A stretch of 64,000 bases of DNA. Origin: Aplectana chamaeleonis. Taxonomy: Eukaryota > Nematoda > Chromadorea > Rhabditida > Cosmocercidae. Shown here piece by piece: positions 58,201 through 62,440 of the stretch; the stretch's first letter is position 1, and the number at the start of each line of letters is the position of its first letter. The translations under genes were made by a program, and so were the position numbers. The notes under the pieces are model-generated. The model was given only the letters and a program-made list of their open reading frames with translations. It did no database searches and was not told where the DNA came from. The stretch spans positions 104,317-168,316 of the forward strand of contig JAPDOI010001530.1 of the NCBI GenBank assembly GCA_029168955.1. Direction: 5' to 3'.

Positions 58201-60132
58201 TCGAAAGACGCTTTAGTTGCCCACTTTGCCCGATTCACCCATTTTTTTCCTTAGATAGCGGCGGTATTGTATGTTAGGCCTAGTGCATACTTGGCGCGAC
58301 GGGCGACGCGACATAGTGTTTGTCATACAAATCGACCAAAAGTCGATATTGCCTATATGCACTGTCGCTGTCGCGCGTCGGGGGAAGTTAGCACTAAGTC
58401 TTAGGCCTATGGTACACTTTGCCGCTGTAATGAGCGACATGCATGCAATCTAACACAAATCGTGGCGGGACCCGCATCGGAACAACGGCAACGGTCGTCG
58501 TAGGAACAGATGTCGCGTGTGGGTCGCAGCGACGTATCGCGGAGGGCTGACATACTGCAACTGTGCCATAGCCTGTCCCCTACGGCCTATGGTATACTTT
58601 GTCGCTGTAATGAGCGACAGGCATGCAATCTAACACAAATCATGGCGGGACCCGCATCGGAGCAACGGCAACGGTCGTCGTAGGAACACATGTCGCGTGT
58701 GGGTCGCAGCGACGTGTCGCGGAGGGCTGATATACTGCAACTGTGCCATAGCCTGTCGCTACCACTGTCGCTGTCGCTGTGCAGTGCACTGCGACAGCGA
58801 CAGATTCAAAGGACGGGAGGCGGTCGCTGTCGCTGTGCAGAGCGACGCGACCGTGTGTCGCAAAAGTATACCATACCCCTTAGACCATATGGCGCCCAGT
58901 TTGTGCCAACATTCAATAGGGAACGCAAAGTATCACTAGGATCCATGCAGACTGTACTTTATTATTTCCATCAGATGAATCCAATTTCCCACTGTACTTT
59001 TCAGACACGCGCAATTCTTCTCAACCAAGACAACAGGGATCAGGAAAACGGGTGAGTGTGCCGCAAATTGCTTCCAGAAAACTACACTTGCGTGTTTTTG
59101 TATCCATTAAAAAAAACGTTTAGCCAAGACCCCTCACAAACGTTGGAACTGTAGTGTTGCGACCCCATGAAGTTGTAACTGCGGAAAATATATGTGGAGT
59201 CTGAAAATGCGCAGACTTGAAACGGTCATTTACCATTTTGGAATAGAATATCATATGAAAGTCGAAAAAAATTCAAAAACGATTCTCATTCAGGTGGTGG
59301 TCATAAGGTATCCAAACCGCGAAACGGGCGGGATGAGCGAAAAACTGTGATTGGAGGATACACCGGCTACCGCCATTCATAACTTTTCTTTCTTCCACCG
59401 CCCTATTTCCATTTTGGAAACCTCATGCGAACTGTAAACGCTTCATTTCAATATTTTGTGTTTTTCTTTACAAAACCTGATAATTTCAGGAATCTTCACC
59501 ATTTTAATTTGAAAAATTGGTAGACCCATGCGAAAAGCGTTCAAAATAGCATACGGTTTCCGTCGGTAAAACACCATAGACGAGATTCCCGAGCCTAAGA
59601 CAGAACTTTTCTTTGTGGAATCGTCAAGTATTAGAATATTTACAGGGAACCCAATGTGCCAAACGAAGCTGACCAAGAAGCAATAGACCGAGAAAACAAC
59701 GCGAGGTTGCAGGTGAGTGTTTTAGCCATTACTTTACTTTTCGTTCAAAAGATAAATTGGTTTCTGAGCCCTTTCTTGGAACCCTCCGCATAGCAAACCC
59801 CAATGAGGTCTCTTGCTTTTGTTTTTTGCAGTAGTCAGTTATACTCTCAGGCAACAAATCCAACTCGCTGAGATAGAAAGTCGATATTTCCCTGAATGAA
59901 GAGGGTCTGCGCATTGCCCCCTTCTCTAACAATAATCACAACTTAACACTATGTGACTGACGAATTCTTCCATGAGGTTGATTCGAGTATTAAGCTCCCT
60001 ATGGACCCTGCTTATTTGAGAACAGACTGAAGTAAGTAATGTTAATTTCAGGAACGAATCGATGCTACTTTTGAGATGGTGAATCAAAACTTCGACTACC
60101 TTGAAAAGTCAATAGCCCTACGAGACTTGTAG
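25237..60132 (+). CDS. Chimeric receptor-like gene: mucin stalk, C-type-lectin-like start, EGF repeats, multi-pass membrane region (about 30 exons)
   Basis: Assembled from splice sites and phase; about 1,850 residues. Order: signal peptide; Cys-rich segment; about 640 residues of Ser/Thr-rich mucin stalk; a C-type-lectin-like opening; an unassigned ectodomain; EGF-like cysteines; eight or nine hydrophobic segments; an acidic cytoplasmic tail rich in Arg/Glu/Pro. The last five hydrophobic segments, with short loops and a basic loop before the sixth, look like TM3-TM7 of an adhesion/class B-type receptor, so a surface receptor is inferred. No GPS autoproteolysis motif or GAIN domain was visible. 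All joins from 30144 to 60132 keep phase; the 28300/30144 join does not, so at least one exon is missing there. Introns range from under 50 bases to 5.6 kb and hold many transposons. I do not recognise a named orthologue. Confidence 0.7.
25351..27615 (+). CDS. Receptor-like gene exon 2: Cys-rich segment and mucin-like stalk
   Basis: About 755 codons after acceptor AGCTTTTTAG. The first 100 or so residues carry about eleven cysteines, including CTC, the tight group CPCFCMNTC and a final C, an unassigned extracellular module. From about residue 130 the sequence becomes Ser/Thr/Glu-rich (SSTTTESNSEV-like runs) with scattered Asn-x-Ser/Thr sites, the composition of a heavily O-glycosylated stalk. 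The exon ends ACGAGTG|GTGGGT in phase 1, matching the next exon. It is by far the longest open frame in the window. Confidence 0.85.
28206..28300 (+). CDS. Receptor-like gene exon 3: start of a C-type-lectin-like fold
   Basis: Acceptor TATATTGTTCAG, donor GTGAGT at 28301. The product HPCPPQYFEGPEFCYRIVP has the opening pattern of C-type-lectin-like domains (Cys-Pro, aromatic, Gly, Cys-Tyr). The join from exon 2 completes Gly (G|GT). It ends in phase 0, while the next candidate exon starts in phase 1, so an exon may be missing. Confidence 0.65.
29383..29571. repeat. Three-unit 63-bp tandem repeat
   Basis: Three diverged units each contain ACCTCAGC(C/T)...AGCTGCAGCT (the ACCTCAG phrase recurs at 29401, 29464 and 29527, so the period is 63 bp) and begin with an AGAGAG(A/C)...TGGC stretch. 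They sit about 100 bases before a TTTAAAAG motif. Confidence 0.85.
29676..29683 (+). promoter_or_regulatory. TATA-like motif downstream of the tandem repeat
   Basis: TTTAAAAG followed by CCCCGAGGAGGG. Together with the upstream 63-bp repeats and an AATAAA at 30099-30104, it resembles the U3-R-U5 order of a solo LTR; an internal promoter is the alternative. Confidence 0.3.
30144..30280 (+). CDS. Receptor-like gene candidate exon: lectin-like continuation
   Basis: Acceptor GACGCTCAG, donor GTCAGT at 30281. It encodes VCPKESCRLTRCASVLIDHK followed by EGIFR, which fits the C-type-lectin-like pattern 'C..-.AsvlIdhkE..F'. It ends in phase 0 in line with the next exon. Its start phase does not match exon 3, so either a small exon is missing or the acceptor is different. 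Confidence 0.4.
30370..30965. repeat. GC-rich interspersed repeat, copy 1
   Basis: About 600 bp containing GTGGAGTACGATGTACT, GGATGCAGCAGCGAACC and many CCGCGGTAGTGCCGCCGC-like phrases. A second copy lies at 41398-42085 inside the hAT-like element. It sits within the intron before exon 30980. Confidence 0.75.
30980..31093 (+). CDS. Receptor-like gene exon: ectodomain
   Basis: Acceptor GCGGCCACAG and donor GTATAC at 31094. Translates RWVLRTAHDIDLRSALEKMG onward, phase 0 to phase 0. A nearby donor GTAACAG at 31111 would put a stop in the next exon, so GTATAC is preferred. No domain assigned. Confidence 0.5.
31162..31256 (+). CDS. Receptor-like gene exon: ectodomain
   Basis: Strong acceptor CTCTTTTACAG; frame AYKICAMQRNAVLANEIDLT and on to LLQNA; donor GTGATT. 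Ends in phase 2, completed by the C that opens the next exon. Confidence 0.6.
31434..31858 (+). CDS. Receptor-like gene exon: ectodomain with N-glycosylation sites
   Basis: Acceptor CTGTGTCTCAG, donor GTTTTA (weak but phase-correct). 141 codons; includes SRFGLWVNETVPVDEF, NVS and NRT glycosylation sites, and two Cys (AVCKTT, FECNL). The sequence is clearly protein-like in composition, but the domain is not recognised. The competing donor GTACGA at 31785 would break the downstream frame. Confidence 0.65.
31906..32047 (+). CDS. Receptor-like gene exon: ectodomain
   Basis: Acceptor TTCGTTACCAG after a 47-base intron, donor GTAATC. Encodes LLCTAAKKASCKQNVFFERE and continues with NRT. The phases link both neighbours; the stop codon TAA two bases beyond the donor fixes this exon end. 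Confidence 0.55.
32117..32152 (+). CDS. Receptor-like gene possible 12-codon micro-exon
   Basis: Acceptor GGTTGCCACAG and donor GTAAGG bracket 36 bases that keep phase whether included or skipped. In another frame the same bases read CDCGWEYRSG, an EGF-like phrase, but that frame hits a stop after the next exon. Confidence 0.35.
32210..32310 (+). CDS. Receptor-like gene exon: Cys-containing ectodomain
   Basis: Acceptor AGAGTTTTCAG, donor GTAACG. Translates LACTNSLRDHTVSLFCSDLG and on to STIDCAA. It ends in phase 1 and is completed by AT of the exon at 37100 across a 4.8-kb intron that holds the RTE element and several MITEs. Confidence 0.65.
32356..32845. mobile_element. TTAA MITE, subfamily III
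   Basis: Left TTAAAGGCACAGGACACCC, right GGGTGTACTGCGCCTTCA, inverted relative to the fragment at 1-437. Directly followed by an AAAGGCAGTGTTCACGATGA end of another element at 32844-32865 with no partner nearby. Confidence 0.85.
33076..35663 (-). mobile_element. RTE-type non-LTR retrotransposon, truncated and rearranged
   Basis: Lies antisense in an intron. From its 5' side (high coordinates) it shows the end of an AP endonuclease (35453 down: LDYVLMSSRFRSSL, CGTDHYLLRAVVQLRL), a linker, a reverse transcriptase (34564-33938: GFRTGRSCSDQVFTLRQLME, FIDFKSAFD, VRQGDVISPLLF), and a C-terminal part (33819-33100: FKYLGSVVQ, LLYGSETWTL, RRLRWFGNVCRMD). These are hallmarks of RTE elements, which copy themselves by target-primed reverse transcription. 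The 5' third is missing, frames are shifted in several places, and a one-base deletion at about 33953 disrupts the catalytic FADD region. The 3' end has the short tandem ACTC repeats at 33078-33093 typical of RTE tails. Confidence 0.9.
35438..35567 (-). repeat. Duplicated FADD block of the RTE reverse transcriptase
   Basis: About 125 bp identical or nearly so to 33856-33980 (encoding SDLMFADDSAVFADTDEDAT). Here it is fused upstream of the endonuclease fragment, in the wrong order. This copy keeps the C that is deleted in the other copy near 33953. Confidence 0.85.
35867..36337. mobile_element. TTAA MITE, subfamily V
   Basis: Ends TTAAAAGCATCGTCAGCGCC and GCGCGCACGACGCCTTTAA. The right TTAA is shared with the next element. 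Confidence 0.82.
36334..36776. mobile_element. TTAA MITE, subfamily II
   Basis: Starts TTAAAGGCTGTGTTCACGAT and ends ATCGTGAACACTGCCTTCTA. The interior (GTGGCCCCGGGTAGAAC) matches 39426-39917 and 43957-44443. Confidence 0.82.
36808..37010. repeat. Inverted-repeat element
   Basis: Arms GGACATGGTGCGGTTGCGGA ... GGTAGAATCTGGCA and TGCCAGATTCTACCG ... CCGCAACCACACCATGTCC pair closely around a loop of about 60 bases. It ends 90 bases before the exon at 37100. Confidence 0.85.
37100..37239 (+). CDS. Receptor-like gene exon: EGF-like cysteines
   Basis: Acceptor TACACTTTCAG, donor GTACGT. Reads SCSECYALGTNQC, then IPEGVLCDCRPFWT, an EGF-like 'C.C..G/F..' pattern that continues in the next exon. Both phases match. 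Confidence 0.75.
37605..37691 (+). CDS. Receptor-like gene exon: EGF-like, middle
   Basis: Acceptor GACTCTTTCAG, donor GTGAGC. GFTCLLAPDQCRLTRRQCGK and GHCVSEVDR close one EGF-like unit and open the next. Phase 0 on both sides. Confidence 0.75.
37836..37922 (+). CDS. Receptor-like gene exon: EGF-like end and juxtamembrane stretch
   Basis: Acceptor CACAATTACAG, donor GTAGGC. AVCRCDVGYSGPHC is a textbook EGF ending, followed by NKT (glycosylation site) and a short linker before the membrane region. The donor at 37923 is chosen because a 55-base intron then leads in phase to a hydrophobic exon. Reading straight through also stays open to 38106, so intron retention is possible. Confidence 0.75.
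37978..38088 (+). CDS. Receptor-like gene exon: first hydrophobic segment
   Basis: Acceptor GGTTTTTTAG, donor GTATGT. TAFISTQTAAVFTLTLFDKL begins a moderately hydrophobic helix ending in a basic KRDGN loop. Weak as a membrane span because of an internal Asp-Lys pair. Confidence 0.6.
38153..38303 (+). CDS. Receptor-like gene exon: hydrophobic segments and extracellular-type Cys
   Basis: Acceptor GTGGTTGCAG, donor GTATGA. Contains ARILAVVVGGDVALLF, then EFECRLWFVVTTVSHTI. A Cys directly before a helix is where seven-helix receptors carry the TM3 disulfide Cys (known pattern; assignment here is inference). Confidence 0.7.
39426..39917. mobile_element. TTAA MITE, subfamily II
   Basis: TTAA-bounded; ends AGGCAGTGTTCACGATAATC and CATAGTGAACACTGCCT; interior near-identical to 43957-44443. 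Located in the 38304-40775 intron. Confidence 0.88.
40436..40716. mobile_element. Long-hairpin element, about 280 bp, copy 1
   Basis: Terminal repeats ACTGTGCTTCTCTGGGCC and GCCCAGATAAGCACA, then long complementary inner arms (ATTCCGGTCCGCAATTGCG, CACGCTTTGCGGCCGCACGC). A second copy is at 54516-54797 in a later intron of the same gene. Confidence 0.8.
40776..40964 (+). CDS. Receptor-like gene exon: strong membrane segment
   Basis: Acceptor GACGATTCAG, donor GTGAGA. Encodes a polar loop (ETDILYSQRKAQ), a clear membrane span LLLVLYWAATAIIGAFSFGL, then an outside-type loop with Trp-rich TSWTAEWH. Phase 1 on both sides. Confidence 0.8.
41215..41305 (+). repeat. tRNA-derived (SINE-like) fragment
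   Basis: Contains a box B-like GGGTTCGATCC and an upstream box A-like TGGCGTGGTGGGAGG at a spacing compatible with RNA polymerase III promoters. A full cloverleaf was not obtained. Lies inside hAT element A. Confidence 0.4.
41398..42085. repeat. GC-rich interspersed repeat, copy 2
   Basis: Shares GTGGAGTACGATGTACT, GGATGCAGCAGCGAACC and CCGCGGTAGTGCCGCCGCG phrases with 30370-30965 in the same order. Inserted in hAT element A. Confidence 0.75.
42669..43877. mobile_element. hAT-like non-autonomous element B, 1.21 kb
   Basis: Ends CAGGGATGTGCGT and ACGCACATCCCTG with 8-bp target duplication TCGCCGAT (42661-42668 and 43878-43885). Sub-terminal tandem GACTAACGACTAACG arrays occur near both ends. 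Only 48 bases separate it from element A. Confidence 0.88.
43957..44443. mobile_element. TTAA MITE, subfamily II
   Basis: Left TTAAAGGCAGTGTACACGA, right TCATCGTGAACACTGCCTTTA. Abuts the next element at 44443. Confidence 0.87.
44443..44988. mobile_element. TTAA-class MITE abutting the previous one
   Basis: Starts AGGCAGTGGTCACGATGAAA and ends TTGAGCGCGACCACTGCCTTTAA. The left TTAA is reduced to TATA at the junction. Confidence 0.75.
45342..45414 (+). tRNA. tRNA-like cloverleaf, apparent GGA anticodon; possibly a pseudo-tRNA
   Basis: The acceptor strands GTGTCGG and CTGACCC pair at six of seven positions (one T-C mismatch, one G-T). The D stem GTGT/ACAC is perfect with an AATGGTA loop. The T loop TTCGAGT is closed by CAGG/CCTG, and box B GGTTCGAGTCC is consensus. 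The best anticodon arm is CTCGC-CTGGAGA-GTGAT, giving GGA (Ser), but with a mismatch. Serine tRNAs normally have a long variable arm, absent here (five bases). A functional tRNA of another reading or a decayed copy are both possible. Confidence 0.45.
45483..45670. repeat. Interspersed repeat
   Basis: Contains CTCGCTCCGCACAAGCGCG and CGTGCGTCTGCGTGCG. An inverted relative occupies 60189-60350 and a shorter piece 57680-57770. Confidence 0.65.
46035..46517. mobile_element. PIF/Harbinger-like MITE, 483 bp
   Basis: Terminal repeats GGCCCTAGTTATACACC and GGTGTATAACTAGGGCC, flanked by TAA on both sides (46032-46034, 46518-46520). TAA/TTA duplication is the PIF/Harbinger habit. It ends 72 bases before a membrane-segment exon. 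Confidence 0.82.
46590..46693 (+). CDS. Receptor-like gene exon: TM3-like segment
   Basis: Very good acceptor TTATTTTTTGCAG, donor GTGAGT. ALAFLALEAINTYKTI resembles TM3 of adhesion/class B receptors (aromatic/Leu run, Glu, then Tyr), followed by a basic loop QRLNVWRAG. Phase 1 to 0. Confidence 0.8.
46755..46826 (+). CDS. Receptor-like gene exon: TM4-like segment
   Basis: Acceptor TCAATTTTCAG, donor GTATGT. LKTTFPISLILVVTAIIVAP is a clean membrane span. The Trp common in TM4 of these receptors is absent. Confidence 0.82.
46888..47100 (+). CDS. Receptor-like gene exon: TM5-like segment and basic loop
   Basis: Acceptor GCTTATTTCAG, donor GTGATT. The loop SCIGRFEKET is followed by the membrane span LWFPLLVMNAVTALVSTAYA, then a basic inner loop with QRERPQYEAMLRRH and NEVDK, as between TM5 and TM6 of adhesion-type receptors. 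Confidence 0.85.
47163..47269 (+). CDS. Receptor-like gene exon: TM6-like segment
   Basis: Acceptor AACTTTTCAG, donor GTAAGT. ALRNVVFCGILPWLLLLSWL continues FLTISCDW, then a short loop. The 'LRnvv..gilPw.lllsWlf' pattern is the most receptor-like stretch of the protein. Ends in phase 2 and joins directly to 49431 (AT|G = Met). Confidence 0.85.
49022..49135. repeat. Strong hairpin in an intron
   Basis: CCTTTGTTGCCCAGGTGATC faces GATCACCCGGGCAACAAAGG almost perfectly around a short GC loop, with a weaker outer arm (GAGGATTACCCGGG / CCCGGGTAATCCCA). Non-coding. Confidence 0.8.
49431..49500 (+). CDS. Receptor-like gene exon: TM7-like segment
   Basis: Acceptor GATCGTGTCCAG (weak pyrimidine tract), donor GTAAGT. 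LSMVFAFAYSACNFLQAQ fits TM7 ('..fa..n.lQ'). Another frame of the same bases, opening further upstream at 49349, is also free of stops, but its phase does not join the next exon. Confidence 0.7.
49561..49722 (+). CDS. Receptor-like gene exon: first part of the cytoplasmic tail
   Basis: Acceptor TGTATTGCAG, donor GTTAGT. AFSRVNWLRMRFLKARYS is strongly basic, as expected just inside the membrane, then acidic/Pro-rich with EEVLARYRGRTDPEQ. Confidence 0.8.
49830..50003. repeat. Inverted-repeat element
   Basis: Arms GGAGCGGCCTGACAGTTTGG ... CTCCCAATC and GATTGGGAGAATGAG ... CTGTCAGGCGGCTC. A related element is at 51850-52010. Confidence 0.75.
50942..51455. mobile_element. PIF/Harbinger-like MITE, 514 bp
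   Basis: Ends GGCCCCGGTCAGAGTTGG and CCAACTATGACCGGGGCC, flanked by TTA (50939-50941, 51456-51458). The interior has paired GGTCGATACG / GTATCGACCGGG blocks. Confidence 0.85.
51603..51673 (+). CDS. Receptor-like gene exon: cytoplasmic tail
   Basis: Acceptor CTTCATTCTCAG, donor GTGGGT. EILSVDGHAIFADEDNNAVR; phase 0 to 2. Short but phase-locked on both sides. No domain assigned. Confidence 0.65.
51850..52010. repeat. Inverted-repeat element, relative of 49830-50003
   Basis: GATCGGAGCCGCCTGACAGT facing CCGGCTTGGGGCTCGG, with the shared inner phrase AGCAACAGAAGCCGACC. Confidence 0.65.
52370..52610. mobile_element. MITE of the GTCCG-CACGCGG family, copy 1
   Basis: Left CTGTCCGCCCACGCGGTCAG and right CTGACGGCGTCGGCGGACA face each other across about 230 bp. 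Other copies: 60752-60980, 62738-62975, 63638-63868. Confidence 0.8.
52785..52950. repeat. Inverted-repeat element, copy 2 of 21413-21762
   Basis: Left TTAGGTTCGTAGCTTG and right CATGGACCTAACTATAC with a core hairpin of CACCGGCGGCTGGCGG type. Confidence 0.7.
53053..53140 (+). CDS. Receptor-like gene exon: cytoplasmic tail, with a two-way donor
   Basis: Acceptor GACTTTTTTAG. TVFFQWADHTYGTDP continues with DPDPPRRETEA. Two overlapping donors, GTGTTA at 53139 and GTTAGT at 53141, differ by two bases and send the next exon into different frames. GTTAGT is preferred because an earlier exon of this gene uses the same hexamer and because it leads to the longer, well-phased tail. Confidence 0.7.
53221..53337 (+). 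CDS. Receptor-like gene exon: Arg/Trp-rich tail segment
   Basis: Acceptor TCGATTTTAG, donor GTGCAC. In the preferred frame it reads FERRWREYSDVRRRLIHEWG and ends RRWPSPPPRPK. The alternative frame (after the GTGTTA donor) is also fully open and reads RAEMERIFRCTQ onward. Confidence 0.7.
53372..53517 (+). CDS. Alternative last exon of the receptor-like gene
   Basis: Acceptor GTACACACAG after a 34-base intron. In phase only with the alternative frame of the preceding exon. Encodes AAAGLFVGYVRAAYIVYKPE and ends NFSRRED, stop TAG at 53515-53517. It could be a true alternative terminus or a coincidence. Confidence 0.4.
53599..54092. mobile_element. TTAA-class MITE, subfamily I
   Basis: Left TTCAAAGGCAGTGCTCACGA, right TGTAGACACTGCCTTTGA. 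TTAA has decayed at both ends; the interior matches 6601-7094. Confidence 0.83.
54516..54797. mobile_element. Long-hairpin element, copy 2
   Basis: Ends ACTGTGCTTATCTGGGCC and GGCCCAGATAAGCACAGT; long inner arms with GCTTTGCGGCCGCACGC. Highly similar to 40436-40716. Confidence 0.85.
55144..55263 (+). CDS. Receptor-like gene exon: cytoplasmic tail
   Basis: Acceptor TATATTTTTAG, donor GTATGT. EARPEWKEEIPTLPVMCADG, then RYVARRPVDKIDDE; phase 0 on both sides. The join to PPPRPK of the previous exon gives a smooth Pro/charged tail. Confidence 0.7.
55933..57574. mobile_element. Inverted-repeat element, 1.64 kb
   Basis: Ends GGGGCCGGATTCATCAACG and CGTTGATGAATCCGGCCCC; sub-terminal arms rich in GCGCTGGTAG / CTACCAGCGC and GGTAGCGCTACC motifs. 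It is inserted inside an older inverted-repeat element, whose other end is near 57577-57625. The target duplication is unclear (a short CTG repeat at most). No transposase recognised. Confidence 0.7.
57785..58275. mobile_element. Inverted-repeat element, about 490 bp
   Basis: Arms of about 90 bp pair: CAATACCGCCGCTATC ... GCCTCAAAGTGCTCCGTTTT and AAAACGGAGCACTTTGAGGC ... GATAGCGGCGGTATTG. Confidence 0.8.
58403..58762. repeat. Tandem duplication, 180-bp unit, two copies
   Basis: GCTGTAATGAGCGACA(T/G)GC, ATCTAACACAAATC(G/A)TGG and ACGGCAACGGTCGTCGTAGG recur 180 bases apart with only a few substitutions. Confidence 0.9.
58404..58879. mobile_element. PIF/Harbinger-like MITE with internal duplication
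   Basis: TTA on both sides (58401-58403, 58880-58882); ends GGCCTATGGTACACTTTG and CAAAAGTATACCATACCCC. Related to 16132-16904. A 180-bp unit is duplicated in tandem inside. Confidence 0.75.
59005..59051 (+). CDS. Receptor-like gene exon: cytoplasmic tail
   Basis: Acceptor GTACTTTTCAG, donor GTGAGT. TRAILLNQDNRDQEN; phase 0 to 2. Confidence 0.65.
59646..59712 (+). CDS. Receptor-like gene exon: cytoplasmic tail
   Basis: Acceptor AATATTTACAG, donor GTGAGT. Completes Gly and reads EPNVPNEADQEAIDRENNAR, strongly acidic; ends in phase 0. Confidence 0.7.
60052..60132 (+). CDS. Receptor-like gene last exon and stop
   Basis: Acceptor GTTAATTTCAG; ERIDATFEMVNQNFDYLEKS followed by IALRDL and TAG at 60130-60132. 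The helix-forming end could be a short coiled coil. An AATAAA signal is present at 60325-60330, but inside a repeat. Confidence 0.72.
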   Translation, partial: ERIDATFEMVNQNFDYLEKSIALRDL

Positions 60133-60188
60133 ATACACTCATGTATATGTATGTGTACATATTGTAAAATTCTTGTTCATATTAATTT

Positions 60189-60350
60189 TGATCAATATTC
60201 TCTGGTTCCGAGCCTGATTTACTCTGTTCCCTCGCGTGCTTGTGCGGAGCGAGGGTAGAGACAGTGAGAAAGTGTGGGAAGAAGGAGACGCAGCCTATGC
60301 GCGCAGACGCACGCGATGAACGGAAATAAATCACACTTGGAAACAGAGAA
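60189..60350. repeat. Interspersed repeat, inverted copy of 45483-45670
   Basis: CTTGTGCGGAGCGAGGGTAG and GCGCAGACGCACGCG are the reverse complements of phrases in the 45.5-kb copy. Confidence 0.7.
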
Positions 60351-60751
60351 TACGTACGGATGAACACCAGTTGTCACGGCCTTCCTCTGAGCAGCAGATA
60401 GAACAGTGATTTTGACAAGCAGCAGATCATGGTCTCAATTTGTGTGCATTTCAGTGCATATTCTTATGTTTCTGTTTTGTTGGTTTTCGTTGGACAAACT
60501 GATTTCAATTACTGATCTCATATTCCTTGCAAGACGAGTATTATGTGTGGATAACTATACGTAACTAAATAATGAATTATTATTGAAAGCATATAGTTTG
60601 TTATTGAGAACCGATTTGGTTCACGGTAGACTATTTACTGTGATATACTTCTACAATAATTCAGAATGACTTCATCACATGGGTGTCTTTTTGCAAGATT
60701 ACGGTGGGGAATGAAGGCCTCAAAATAGAAAAAAATATGTATTATATAAAG

Positions 60752-60980
60752 TCTAGCCGTATGAAAATCCCCGCCCACGCGGTCTGCGTGCGTGTCGCGC
60801 GGAGGCATTTTTGGATGGGTCTCTCCACGGTTAAAGAGACCTTGCGGGGATATCAGTCACTATGCCTCTAATGTTGCTGCTAATCGATTCAAAAGTCCGT
60901 AAAATGCCTTCTCCAATGCAGTTTGACACGCACACCGACCGCGTGAGTGAACAGTTTCTTTCGGACCGACTTTATGCTCG
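60752..60980. mobile_element. MITE of the GTCCG-CACGCGG family, copy 2
   Basis: AAAGTCTAGCCGTATG ... CCCACGCGGTCTGCG faces CACACCGACCGCGTGAGTG ... CGGACCGACTTTA, about 230 bp apart. Confidence 0.78.
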
Positions 60981-62025
60981 ATTGTCTGCTCCGAGAAATC
61001 GCACTATGTTGTGCGAGAAATTGGTCTGCTGTTCGTTTCATTATCTATCTAGAACCACATAGCACGCGTGAAAGCAAACAAGACGTATAAAGTTTCGATT
61101 TCGAACATGGCTGCGCCGACCAAAGTGTAGAGTGTTCGTAGCTGACTACGAGTGTCACACCTCAGCACGACACGAAACGAAGCCAAATTAGGAGGTAAAT
61201 CAGCTCTGATTCGGAAAACCTACTGCAGTAAATTAGGAACAAGTAAGGGTGTTTATGCTCTGCGATCTGTAGCCACAAACCTAGAGGCCACTAAAATCTT
61301 CGAGAGCTTCGAGGGCAGTCACCTTTCCTAGATTACTCTCATATGTACAGTGCTATCATTACGTATGCAATGTTGGAACAAGCTGTTGTTGTATCTCATG
61401 AAACACCGGCTCGTTAACTCCCTAAGGGGCATGCAGAGTTCAATTCGCGGAGTCGCTTGCAGCGACGAACCGCGCCGAGTGATTCAGTATCGATTGCATT
61501 CGGCGACGGGTGCGACCGACGCGGCGTGAAGGGCGACGAAGGGACACCGCGGAAAGTTTTGACGAGGCGACGGCCCCGCGTCACTGCCAGCGGGCGGCAA
61601 ACGACGCAGCGATGATAATATTCTCGAACATTTTTGTCGCCGCGTCAAGGTTGTCGCTCGGCGACTGCTCGCCGGTCACTGCATCTCTGCAGATCCCTTT
61701 AAGCGTCTGAGGCACTGGCGTTAGTCTCTCACGGTACTTGTGGTCACATGGCAAAGTAGGACAACAGCCAATTGATAAAACAGAATAAATATTCCAGGGC
61801 TGTGAATCATGCAGAAACGGTTAGAAAGTGCGGAACAAATGAAAGTCATACTTTTGTCATTACAGGAATTTCCAAGAGGAAGACAGAATGATGATCGAGA
61901 CTACAAAACTAGCCCAAATGATTTCAAATTCGAGTACATCGTGCCCAAATTCAATTTCACACATAGCGCGCTCCTATTCAAATTCAATCCTGGCTTTTCC
62001 CCAATCAATGGCGACAATGGCGTCT

Positions 62026-62165
62026 ATGGCCTCTTTTAGAGTTCGACCGCTGTGCGACGCGATGGCATGTTTTGAATGCAGATCGACGTGCGACGCAATC
62101 TCGATCGATGCTCATGGTTATTATTCCATCGCGTCGCACAGCGATCGAACTCTGAAAGAGGCCTA
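62026..62165. repeat. Inverted-repeat element, 140 bp
   Basis: TGGCCTCTTTTAGAGTTCGA ... GTGCGACGCGATGG faces CCATCGCGTCGCAC ... TCGAACTCTGAAAGAGGCC. Confidence 0.85.
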
Positions 62166-62339
62166 TGATGGCAAAATTAGACAGCTGATCATGATGTTTC
62201 ACAAAAAATTACGCGCTCGTTGCTGGCGCACATAAAAATGCGGAGGTTTTCAAGCATCCCCAGACAAGACTAGCCATTTAACTTTACTCTTTCTCTGCGT
62301 GGATGTACTAAGAGTCGGCCCAGATTGTAAACACTTTGA

Positions 62340-62440
62340 GTTCCTTATTGCATTATGGCGCAAACCCTGTAATAACATTCATGAGGCGAGTTTGCGCCGA
62401 CGCACATCAAGGAACGCAAAGTATCAGAGCGGACTGTGCC
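62340..62440. repeat. Copy of the 9668-9806 inverted-repeat family
   Basis: TGGCGCAAACCCTG and GAGTTTGCGCCGACGCACAT ... GGAACGCAAAGTATC. Confidence 0.65.

Noticed and set aside
58690..59055. 121-codon plus-strand frame
   Set aside because: Mostly the GC-rich tandem part of a MITE; only its last bases overlap a real exon (59005-59051), which is in this frame by coincidence.
61809..62039. 76-codon frame with a protein-like look (KFEYIVPKFNFTHSA)
   Set aside because: Runs into an inverted-repeat element and has no convincing splice sites or family; kept out of the gene list.
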